NCBI GenBank assembly: GCA_963576565.1
Contig: CAUYVT010000112.1
Span: 1 to 64,000, forward strand
Length of the DNA stretch: 64,000 bases
Direction of reading: 5' to 3'
Origin: Aspidapion aeneum
Lineage: Eukaryota; Arthropoda; Insecta; Coleoptera; Brentidae
Within the stretch, counting starts at the first letter, position 1. Each line of letters starts with the position of its first letter. The notes beneath the pieces were generated by a model. It searched no databases, was not told the origin of the DNA, and worked only from the letters and a program-made list of their open reading frames with translations. Both the position numbers and the translations under genes were made by a program. Shown here piece after piece: positions 9,030 to 17,002 of the stretch.

Positions 9030-12000
9030 CGACGCCGGAACGGACCTCGCCGCCGAATGCAATCGCAGTGGTGGGAATGGCCTGCCGGTTTCCCGGTGCC
9101 GACGGGATCGAAGAGTACTGGCAGATGCTGCGTGACGGCGTCGAGGGCATCACGCATTTCGAGACCGAGGAATTGATCGACAAGGGAGTAAGCCCTCAGT
9201 TGGTGCGACACCCGGATTTTGTGGCAGCAAAAGGCTATCTTCCCGACTCGAGCAACTTTGACTGGCAATTCTTTCGTTATAACCGGGCCGATGCGGCGAA
9301 CATCGACCCACAGCAGCGGGTGTTCTTGGAGTGTGCTTCCACCGCGATCGACGACGCAGGTTTCGACCCTGCCCGATTCGCTGGGCGCGTCGGGATATAC
9401 GCCGGCTCAGACCGAACCCCTTTGAACACCGACGGTGACCTGAGCCCGCTGGTCCGGGTCATCAGCCATGAGAAGGATTTCGTAGCCACCCGAGTGGCAT
9501 ACAAGCTTGGCCTGCGGGGGCCCGCAGTCACAGTGCAAACCGCGTGCTCGACATCGCTGACCGCGATTCACATGGCTGCGCGTGCACTACTTGGCGGCGA
9601 GTGCGACGCCGCATTGGCTGGTGGCGTGGCTGTGTCGCCCCCAGGTGAATGGGGCTACTTGCACGAGACTGGCAGCGTCCTGTCTCCTGACGGCCACTGC
9701 CGGACATTCGACGCCCGGGCCGGCGGCACAGTCCCGAGCGAGGGGGTAGGCGTCGTAGTGCTGAAGAGGCTCGAGGACGCCGAGCGAGACGGCGACCGAG
9801 TGCTCGCCGTGGTACGCGGCTCGGCGCTGAACAACGACGGCTCAGACAAGATCGGCTTCACCGCGCCATCAATCCCAGGGCAAAGTGAAGTCATCCGTCA
9901 TGCCCATCGAGTATCAGGGGTTGAGCCGGGCGATATCGGCTACATCGAGTGCCACGGCACCGCGACCCGGATGGGTGACCCTGTCGAGGTTGCCGCGCTG
10001 GCCGACGCGTTCGAGGATCTGCCAGACGGGGGCGGCCCGATTTGGCTGGGCGCTGTCAAGAGCAACCTCGGACACACCAGCGCTGCAGCTGGGGTAGCCG
10101 GATTCATCAAAACCGTACTGATGCTGGAGCACCGAGAGCTTGTTCCGACTCTCCACTACACCGAACCGAACCCACTGCTGGACCTGTCCGCATCACCGTT
10201 CGAGGTGTCGGTACGAACGCAGCCGTGGCCGGGACCCGGGACGCCGACAGCTGCCGTCAGCGCGTTCGGCGTCGGCGGTACCAATGCCCACGTCGTGCTG
10301 CAGGCGGCACCGGAACACAACAGCCCGGTGGCCGCGCCCGGCGACCGGGTGCTCATGCTGTCCGCCGCTACACCGGAAGCGCTCGACCAGCTGCGGATAG
10401 AAGTTGCGGACCGGTTGACGACCGACAGCGGGCCGGAACTGGCCGCGGCTGCGCGAACGCTTCTCGACCGACGGGTATACCCCTGCCGGCAGACTGTCGT
10501 CGCAGCCGACAGCACCGAAGCCGGGGCAGCGTTGCGCGTTGCGCACCCGGCGACGACGAAGTCCCTCGGTGACGTGGCGTTCCTCTTCCCCGGCCACGGC
10601 GTCCTACGGCACCCGGCGGGGGCATCGGCTTATCGGATGTTGCCGGTGTTTCGGGACGTCTTCGACGAAGTCAGCGAGTTCATGCGCGATGAGCACAACA
10701 TCGACATCGCGCCGCTGGTCACACCTGACGCACCCAGTGCATGGTTCGAAGATTTTGTGCATCAACAGGTTTGCCTGTTCGCACTGCCGTATGCACTCGG
10801 CCGCCAGCTGGGCGCGTGGGGCATCGAACCCGCCGCGCTTGTAGGCAACAGCGTCGGCGAGTTCGCTGCAGCCGCGCTTGCCGGGATGTGGACGGCCACA
10901 GAGGCTGCCACCCTCGTACTCGAACGAAGTCGCGCGATTGGCTCGAGCGAACCCGGCCGGATGTTGGCCGTCGCCGCGTCCGCTGATGAAATTGCCTGCC
11001 GGATCGACCTCGACGGCCCCATCGACCTCTCCTCGATCAGCCGCGGCGGAGTGGTCCTATCCGGCCCTGTCGCGGCGGTAAAGGCATTGCTGTCCGGTTC
11101 CGCGCTCGAAGGCCTCGATACGCGAATGCTCAATCTCAAAGTAGCTGGACATAGCTCGCTTATCAGGCCCGCCGGCGAGCGGCTGACAGAGCTGATCACC
11201 GCGATTCCGCCACGGGAGCCGCAGCGTCCTATGGTGCTGAACACCACCGGCGGCTGGGCCGAGCCGTCAGAGGTTGCGGGCACCAAGTATTGGGCTGAGC
11301 AGGTGTATCGGCCGGTCCTGCTCGACGACTGTATGCAGACGCTGCTCGATTCCGACTGCCGCACGTTCTTGGAACTGGGCGCGGGCAGCACCATGCTCGG
11401 CGTACTTCGACTAAAGGACAAGTGGGAGTCAACCCACTCGGGCATTGCACTGTTGGGCCGGGCCGAGGACGGCAGCCGCGGCCTGCTGCGGGGCCTGGGC
11501 GCGTTGTGGGAGCACGGCGCGGGTGGCGTCGAGGAGGTGCTCGCTCCTACGGATAAGGGCTTGATTCGCGTTTCACTACCGGGTCACCCATTCGCGGCCG
11601 TTGACCCGGCGGACGCCGGAGCAGCGACCACATCGGCGGTATCCACCGCACACCATGATCCGACACACGCGTTGGCAGATCGTTTGTGGTGCTCAGCACT
11701 AGGAGTTCCTGTGGCTGCGCCGCAGGATGATTTCTTGGAGCTTGGTGGCGAATCACTAGTGGCGCTGCAGCTGATGCGACAGCTCCGTGACCGGCTCGGA
11801 GTGGACATACCAGCCGTGGAGTTCTTGCGGCAACCGACGTTTGGTTACCTGCTCGAACTGCTCGACAAGCAGCGTGACGACACGGTCTCAGCAACGGTGC
11901 CGGGCTTGGTAGTGCTGCGCGAGGGCATCGGGCGGCCGCTGTTCCTGATCGCCGACGCCGCCGAGTCGGCGCTGAGCTATGTGGAGCTGACTGGACACCT

Positions 12001-12628
12001 CGACGATCCGAGACCGGTCTACGGGCTGGAACCGAGGCGCACGGGCACCCGCACGTCCGTGGAGGACAATGCTGCGGAGCACTTGAAGGCGCTCGTGTCC
12101 GTGCAACCCCACGGCCCATACACGCTGGGAGGCTGGTCCTTCGGCGCGATCGTCGCACACGAGTTGGCCGCGAAGCTGATAGCCCGTGGCGAGAAGGTCG
12201 ACCTGCTCGTCTGTCTCGACGCTTACGTGCCCGGAAAGGCCGGCCGACGGATCGGTACCGACCCTTCTTTCGTGGCCGGGCACCTGCGGCTGTTGGCAAG
12301 CTCCATGCTTGGTATCGGCGAGGTAGGCGCTCAGGCCAAACGCAACCCTGCTCTTCCACGGCTGCTGCGGGACAAGTTCGTGGTGCTCGCGGGTTACCGG
12401 CCACGGCCGGTTGACTGCCGAGCCCTGGTTCTCAAAGTCGAGGTAGACCCGTCCGAGGCCACTCGGCTGGGAGTCGAGCTCGAGGCCTTCTATTCGGGCG
12501 GCGTGACCGTCTGCCCGGTGAGCGGTGACCACTGGTCGATGCTCAGAGGTCAGCATGCTGTACAGCTCGCTGCACTGCTTACCGATTCGCTGCGTGCGAC
12601 GGAAGGACACACCGATGGCAACCACTGA
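9026..12628 (+). CDS. Type I PKS module with terminal thioesterase (KS-AT-T-TE)
   Basis: This is a single polyketide module that should extend the peptide by one malonyl-type unit and release it. The ketosynthase has TACSTSL (Cys near 173), HGTAT (near 310) and KSNLGHT (near 346). The acyltransferase has GNSVGE (Ser near 609). The residues at the usual HAFH/YASH specificity position read VAGHSS, which is neither canonical type. The carrier has LGGESL (Ser near 909). The thioesterase has GGWSFGA (near 1035), LDAY and GDHWSM (His near 1166). No ketoreductase is present, so a beta-keto product is expected unless the SDR at 15210 acts in trans. Such a product could be released as a beta-keto acid or cyclised, for example to a tetramate; this is inference. 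Confidence 0.93.
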   Translation: MTTPERTSPPNAIAVVGMACRFPGADGIEEYWQMLRDGVEGITHFETEELIDKGVSPQLVRHPDFVAAKGYLPDSSNFDWQFFRYNRADAANIDPQQRVFLECASTAIDDAGFDPARFAGRVGIYAGSDRTPLNTDGDLSPLVRVISHEKDFVATRVAYKLGLRGPAVTVQTACSTSLTAIHMAARALLGGECDAALAGGVAVSPPGEWGYLHETGSVLSPDGHCRTFDARAGGTVPSEGVGVVVLKRLEDAERDGDRVLAVVRGSALNNDGSDKIGFTAPSIPGQSEVIRHAHRVSGVEPGDIGYIECHGTATRMGDPVEVAALADAFEDLPDGGGPIWLGAVKSNLGHTSAAAGVAGFIKTVLMLEHRELVPTLHYTEPNPLLDLSASPFEVSVRTQPWPGPGTPTAAVSAFGVGGTNAHVVLQAAPEHNSPVAAPGDRVLMLSAATPEALDQLRIEVADRLTTDSGPELAAAARTLLDRRVYPCRQTVVAADSTEAGAALRVAHPATTKSLGDVAFLFPGHGVLRHPAGASAYRMLPVFRDVFDEVSEFMRDEHNIDIAPLVTPDAPSAWFEDFVHQQVCLFALPYALGRQLGAWGIEPAALVGNSVGEFAAAALAGMWTATEAATLVLERSRAIGSSEPGRMLAVAASADEIACRIDLDGPIDLSSISRGGVVLSGPVAAVKALLSGSALEGLDTRMLNLKVAGHSSLIRPAGERLTELITAIPPREPQRPMVLNTTGGWAEPSEVAGTKYWAEQVYRPVLLDDCMQTLLDSDCRTFLELGAGSTMLGVLRLKDKWESTHSGIALLGRAEDGSRGLLRGLGALWEHGAGGVEEVLAPTDKGLIRVSLPGHPFAAVDPADAGAATTSAVSTAHHDPTHALADRLWCSALGVPVAAPQDDFLELGGESLVALQLMRQLRDRLGVDIPAVEFLRQPTFGYLLELLDKQRDDTVSATVPGLVVLREGIGRPLFLIADAAESALSYVELTGHLDDPRPVYGLEPRRTGTRTSVEDNAAEHLKALVSVQPHGPYTLGGWSFGAIVAHELAAKLIARGEKVDLLVCLDAYVPGKAGRRIGTDPSFVAGHLRLLASSMLGIGEVGAQAKRNPALPRLLRDKFVVLAGYRPRPVDCRALVLKVEVDPSEATRLGVELEAFYSGGVTVCPVSGDHWSMLRGQHAVQLAALLTDSLRATEGHTDGNH

Positions 12629-13868
12629 GACCTCGGAAACCGCCGACGAAACAATCAAGAAAAAGCCTTCACTGCTGCGCAATGGCTCTTTTCAGGCGTT
12701 GTGGAGCAGTGAAGCGCTAGCGGGCGTCGGAGAGAACGCCGCGGGGGTGGCGTACCCGCTGTTGATCCTGGCCACCACAGGTTCGGTCGCGTACGCCGGC
12801 GCGGTCGGCTCCGCGCAGCTGCTTGCGCAAGGCGCAATGTCATTCTGGGGGGGCATCCTCGCCGACCGACTCGACCGCAAGAGGCTGCTGCTGTCGTGCA
12901 GTGTGATCCGGGCGGTGCTGCTCGGAGTGTTCACCTTGCTCGTGCTGTCTGGACCGGTAAACATTTATCTGACAATCGGCATCGCCGTGGTCTCGTCGTG
13001 CTGTTTCGGTCTATCTATGCCTGCCGGTATGGCGATGATCAAGCAGCTGGTTCGCCCCGACCAGGTTGGGCAGGCAACAGCCCAAAACCAAATCCGCTGG
13101 TTCGGGGCCATCACCGCAGGCCCGTCGATCGGTGGCGCGCTTTACGGCATCAGCCGGGTTCTGCCGTTCTTCGGTGCGTGCTTGTCGTTCCTCAGCTCGG
13201 CCGCGCTGATGCTGTTTGTCCGGCGCACACCGAAGTTGAACAGCACCGATGACACTAAGCAACACCTGCTGAGTGGGTTCCGGTACCTGCTCAAAGATCC
13301 GGTATTGCGACCGCTGATGACGAGCGTCATCCTGTCGAACCTCGCGTTCAACACGGTCGGTATGACCTTGGCAGTCATCGCCACCGGCAAAGAGCGCGGC
13401 GCGTCCGAGGCATTTATCGGCATGACGGTCTCGGTTGCCGGTTTTGGCGCTCTGATCGGTGCACTCTTGGCTGGGTTCATCATCAAACGTGCGCGACCAT
13501 CGTGGATCTTCATCATCGGCTACTGGATTGGACCGCTCGCCGCGGTGCTGCTGATGGTCGTGCCGGGCGTGCTACCGCTAGGTGTCATCGTCGCCTGCGT
13601 CTATTTTCGCGGTCCGGTGATCAACGCGTCATTTCTCACCTATACAGCCAACACGGTGCCCGATGCCCTGCAGGGCCAGGTCCTCGGCGCGATCGTGTCG
13701 ACGTCCACGATTGTCTCGCCGATCGGCGTGTTCGCAATCGGTGCAATTTTCGAGGCCCACGGCTCGTCGTGGGTCTTCGCCACGATCGGCCTCGTCGCGA
13801 CGCTCGGCGCGCTGCCGACGCTGAGTCGCGGTATCAGAACCCTCAAATCGCGGGAGATGTTCCAGTGA
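12615..13868 (+). CDS. MFS transporter, probable product exporter
   Basis: This is a major facilitator superfamily protein of ~417 aa with about 12 hydrophobic segments. Its A-loop motif is GILADRLDRKRLLL between segments 2 and 3, and it resembles the EntS-like export branch. The ATG at 12615 overlaps the end of the PKS gene by 14 bp, indicating translational coupling. Its place inside the operon suggests it exports, and gives self-resistance to, the NRPS/PKS product. The family cannot fix the substrate. Confidence 0.9.
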   Translation: MATTETSETADETIKKKPSLLRNGSFQALWSSEALAGVGENAAGVAYPLLILATTGSVAYAGAVGSAQLLAQGAMSFWGGILADRLDRKRLLLSCSVIRAVLLGVFTLLVLSGPVNIYLTIGIAVVSSCCFGLSMPAGMAMIKQLVRPDQVGQATAQNQIRWFGAITAGPSIGGALYGISRVLPFFGACLSFLSSAALMLFVRRTPKLNSTDDTKQHLLSGFRYLLKDPVLRPLMTSVILSNLAFNTVGMTLAVIATGKERGASEAFIGMTVSVAGFGALIGALLAGFIIKRARPSWIFIIGYWIGPLAAVLLMVVPGVLPLGVIVACVYFRGPVINASFLTYTANTVPDALQGQVLGAIVSTSTIVSPIGVFAIGAIFEAHGSSWVFATIGLVATLGALPTLSRGIRTLKSREMFQ

Positions 13869-13888
13869 TCGAAAGTGAAGGAAATGCG

Positions 13889-15205
13889 ATGACTCAGGAA
13901 ACTACCGAAGGACTAACCACGGACACGACGGCCCCGTTGCCGCCGGAGTTCTTCACGCACCCAATCGAGGACCGTAACGCGGTCTACGCCGACATCCGGC
14001 AACAGTGCCCAGTGCGGGCAATCAACCACCCCGAGGGTGCAGAAGCGTACATAGTTGCTGAATACGAGATGGCGCTCGCCTTATTCGGTGACCCTCGAAT
14101 TTCCAAATCGCTGGAAAACTCACCCAAATGGTTCCGCGATCAGCTATACGGCGATAGCCCTGTGCAGTCGCGCAATATGCTGATCGCAGACGCGCCCGAG
14201 CACTCACGGCTGCGGCGGCTGGTCAGCAAATCCTTTGTGCCGCGCCGGATGGGGGCGTTACGGCCGCGCATTCAGGAGATCACAGACGGGCTGATCGACC
14301 AGTTCCCCGATTCCGGCGAATTCGATCTGATGAGCTTCGCACGCGAACTGCCGGTTCGGGTCATATTCGAGTACCTGCTCATCGACATGAACGATCGCGA
14401 GGAGCTTTTCGAGTGGTCCAAGGTGCTCGGCGGCGCACCATACACAGATGAGGAAGGAAGCCGCCGCCTCAAAGAGGTCAGCGCGAAGTTCGAGCGGTAC
14501 ATACTGAACCTGCTAGAAGCACGACGCGATAACCTGGGCGAGGACTTGGTCAGCCAACTACTCATCTCGGCAGACGAAGACGTGTTCACCATGGAAGAGA
14601 TCGCCTCGACGATGTCGTTGCTGATCATTGCTGGGCAGCGCACCACGACCAATCTCATAGGCAACGGCATCCACGCGCTATTGACCCACCCGGACCAGCT
14701 CGAGATGCTGCGGAACGATCCAGAACTGGTTATCCCTGCGGTCGAGGAGTTCCTTCGTTACGAATCGCCTAGCTACCGCGGCACGCTGCGCGTAGCGAAG
14801 GAAAAGATGAACATCGGCGGGGTCGAAGTCGGCAAAGAGGCGTTCGTGCATCTGTTGATCGCCGCGGCCAACCGTGACCCCAAAGTGTTCGAGGATCCGG
14901 ACCGCTTCGACATCACGCGAACCTCGAACAAACACCTGACTTTCGGGCATGGCGCGCATTATTGCCCGGGTGCACCGTTGTCGCGGTTGGAGGGCTACAT
15001 CGTCTTCCCGACGCTGTTGCGGCGACTACCTGGAATCACCTTGGCGATCCCGGAAGAAGAAACCGAGTGGATCTATGACAACTCGGTCAGTCGCGGACTC
15101 GAATCACTTCCGGTGAAGTACGACAAGGTGATGCCCGCCGGGGATGTGCCGACCGTGGGTACGGAGGAGACCGACTCCTGCCCGGTCACACGCAGAGGTG
15201 TGTGA
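13889..15205 (+). CDS. Second cytochrome P450 of the cluster
   Basis: This is a 438-aa class I P450. The heme ligand motif is FGHGAHYCPGAPLSRLE (Cys near residue 358) and the ExxR is EFLR. The I-helix reads AGQRTTT, with Arg where the acidic residue of AG-x-(D/E)-TT normally sits, a departure that recurs in the cluster's other P450. The ATG at 13889 has a GAAGGAA ribosome site. A possible GTG at 13865 overlaps the stop of the exporter gene, so the two genes are coupled either way. The likely role is late oxidation of the peptide-polyketide. Confidence 0.9.
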   Translation: MTQETTEGLTTDTTAPLPPEFFTHPIEDRNAVYADIRQQCPVRAINHPEGAEAYIVAEYEMALALFGDPRISKSLENSPKWFRDQLYGDSPVQSRNMLIADAPEHSRLRRLVSKSFVPRRMGALRPRIQEITDGLIDQFPDSGEFDLMSFARELPVRVIFEYLLIDMNDREELFEWSKVLGGAPYTDEEGSRRLKEVSAKFERYILNLLEARRDNLGEDLVSQLLISADEDVFTMEEIASTMSLLIIAGQRTTTNLIGNGIHALLTHPDQLEMLRNDPELVIPAVEEFLRYESPSYRGTLRVAKEKMNIGGVEVGKEAFVHLLIAAANRDPKVFEDPDRFDITRTSNKHLTFGHGAHYCPGAPLSRLEGYIVFPTLLRRLPGITLAIPEEETEWIYDNSVSRGLESLPVKYDKVMPAGDVPTVGTEETDSCPVTRRGV

Positions 15206-15209
15206 GCGT

Positions 15210-16223
15210 ATGCGGACCCTCGTCCTAGGCGGCACAGCCTTTCTCGGGCACGCCGTCGCTACCGAAGCTGTACGGCGCGGCCACGAAGTCGTTTGTGCAG
15301 CGCGCGGCACTTCGGGAGCTGTCCCCGATGGCGCAACACTGGTGAAGGTGGACCGCGATGCACCTGACGGTCTGGCCGCGCTCGTCGAGCAGAAGTTCGA
15401 TGCTGTCGTGGACGTCGCCACGATGTCCTACCCGTGGGTGGCGAACGCGCTGCAGTCGCTTGGCGCTGGTGCCGGTCACTGGACGTTCATCTCTTCGATC
15501 AACGTCTACGCCGATGCCGGAACCCCCGGTCAGACTGAGGCGGCAGCCCTGCACGAACCCGTGATGAGTGGTGCCGACGCCGACGAAAGGATCGGGAATC
15601 CCTATCTGTATGCGGGGATCAAGGTCGCAAGCGAGACCGCGGTTCGAGAGGCACTCGGGGAGCGTGCGCTGATCGTACGGTCCGGCCTGATCGTCGGTCC
15701 CGGCGATGTTTCCGACCGGTTTGGCTATTGGCCGGCGCGGATCTCGCGTGGAGGCCGAGTACTCGTGCCAGCCACGCCGGACCAGCCGGTACAACTGATC
15801 GATGTGAGGGACATGGCCGCGTGGATCGTCAATGCTGGGGAGCAGGGTCTCAGCGGCACTTATAACGGGGTCGGACCGACTCGCAAACTCGGCGACGTTC
15901 TGGCGGAGATCGTGCGGGTCGTCGGCCCGCCGGGGACAGAGCTCGTTTCAGCCCCGCCCGACCGACTGACTGTGGCCGGGGTGAACGAGTGGCGTGGTGA
16001 ACGGTCGTTGCCGGTGTGGGTGCCGGCCGAAGATTACGGCTTTCTCGCGCACGACCACAGCAAAGCCGCCGGCGCGGGTCTGACGTACCGGCCGTTCGAA
16101 AAGACCGTCACCGACGTCCTCGACTACGAACGTGAACTCGGTCTTGCTCGCCCCCGGCAGGCTGGTCTGACCCCGGCCGAGGAAGGCGCTGTCTTGGAGA
16201 AATTGGAAGGAGACCAGTTGTGA
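15210..16223 (+). CDS. NAD(P)-dependent extended SDR (epimerase/reductase)
   Basis: This is a Rossmann-fold extended short-chain dehydrogenase/reductase of 337 aa. The nucleotide-binding motif is LVLGGTAFLG at the N terminus, followed by the active-site Ser in FISSINVYAD and an intact catalytic YxxxK in YAGIK. It could reduce the beta-keto group left by the ketoreductase-less PKS module or modify an amino acid; the sequence alone does not decide. It starts 4 bp after the P450 stop, and its own stop overlaps the next GTG start (GTGA), so it sits firmly in the operon. Confidence 0.85.
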   Translation: MRTLVLGGTAFLGHAVATEAVRRGHEVVCAARGTSGAVPDGATLVKVDRDAPDGLAALVEQKFDAVVDVATMSYPWVANALQSLGAGAGHWTFISSINVYADAGTPGQTEAAALHEPVMSGADADERIGNPYLYAGIKVASETAVREALGERALIVRSGLIVGPGDVSDRFGYWPARISRGGRVLVPATPDQPVQLIDVRDMAAWIVNAGEQGLSGTYNGVGPTRKLGDVLAEIVRVVGPPGTELVSAPPDRLTVAGVNEWRGERSLPVWVPAEDYGFLAHDHSKAAGAGLTYRPFEKTVTDVLDYERELGLARPRQAGLTPAEEGAVLEKLEGDQL

Positions 16224-17002
16224 ACTCGTGGCGCAAAATTGGCGAAAATAGTTCAGAGGCGGTGATCCTTGCAGTCGACTTTGACTCCGCTGCGAGGCCG
16301 GAAGCAAGGTTTCCCGCTTTCGCTGCACGGGTGCGCCCGTCTGCCGAGCTGTGGCTCACAGCTCAGCCGGACACCGCCGAGCAGAAGTTTCTTACCGCTC
16401 CGGAGTACCTGGACTTTTGGGCAGAACGGCCCTCGGGACGAGTGGAGGCACTCGTCGGATTCTGCGTCGGCTGTGTGTTTCTCCCGGCGCTTGCCGACCA
16501 GATCGAGCGGATTCAGGGCTCACGGCCGGCACTGCTGCTCATCGACCCGGAACGCGTAGTTACATCGAGCATCTTGAGGGATTTCAGCAATACCGTCGGG
16601 GGAATGGCCGTACTCACAGATGCCGAACGTGGGGCCGCAATCTCTGAGGCGCGGTCGCTCTGCGACTCCGCTGGCGATGATTTCGCCTCTGCAGCCACCA
16701 GGGTGGTGAAGCTTTACGAAGCGACCGCGGGAATTGCATTCGATCGACTGGGCCTGGATGACGAGACCAGCGAGGACCTGATGGGCTTGTTCCGCTCTTA
16801 CGTGTCCTACCTGCTCGCCGCCCACACCTTGATCCCGAAACCGACCCGGGCGGCGGGCGTGGCGCTGACATCGGCACAGTTCAGATCTGCTGCAATGCAC
16901 GCGGCGTCGGAACGCAGCTTCCCCGTCGGGACCGAAAACATGCTGGACGATGAGCGCGTCGCCGAGGCCGCGCGCGCGTTCTTTCAAGGAGTGCTGAGAT
17001 GA
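16220..17002 (+). CDS. Thioesterase-like protein with GxCxG elbow, possibly non-catalytic
   Basis: This 260-aa protein looks like a degenerate alpha/beta-hydrolase thioesterase of the kind found in NRPS clusters. The nucleophile elbow reads GFCVG (Cys82 in place of Ser), followed by a helix VFLPALADQIERI. A thioesterase-like strand LLLIDPERVV follows. The C terminus, where the catalytic His loop should be, reads TENMLDDERVAEAARAFF with no His. It may therefore be a scaffold, an acyl-carrier interaction protein or an unusual Cys enzyme. The GTG start has GGAAGGAGA just upstream. Both ends overlap neighbouring genes by 4 bp. Confidence 0.7.
   Translation: MNSWRKIGENSSEAVILAVDFDSAARPEARFPAFAARVRPSAELWLTAQPDTAEQKFLTAPEYLDFWAERPSGRVEALVGFCVGCVFLPALADQIERIQGSRPALLLIDPERVVTSSILRDFSNTVGGMAVLTDAERGAAISEARSLCDSAGDDFASAATRVVKLYEATAGIAFDRLGLDDETSEDLMGLFRSYVSYLLAAHTLIPKPTRAAGVALTSAQFRSAAMHAASERSFPVGTENMLDDERVAEAARAFFQGVLR

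Noticed and set aside
13502..13888. Long upstream extension of the second P450 frame
   Set aside because: It is a shadow of the MFS gene; P450 homology begins just after the ATG at 13889, which has a ribosome site.
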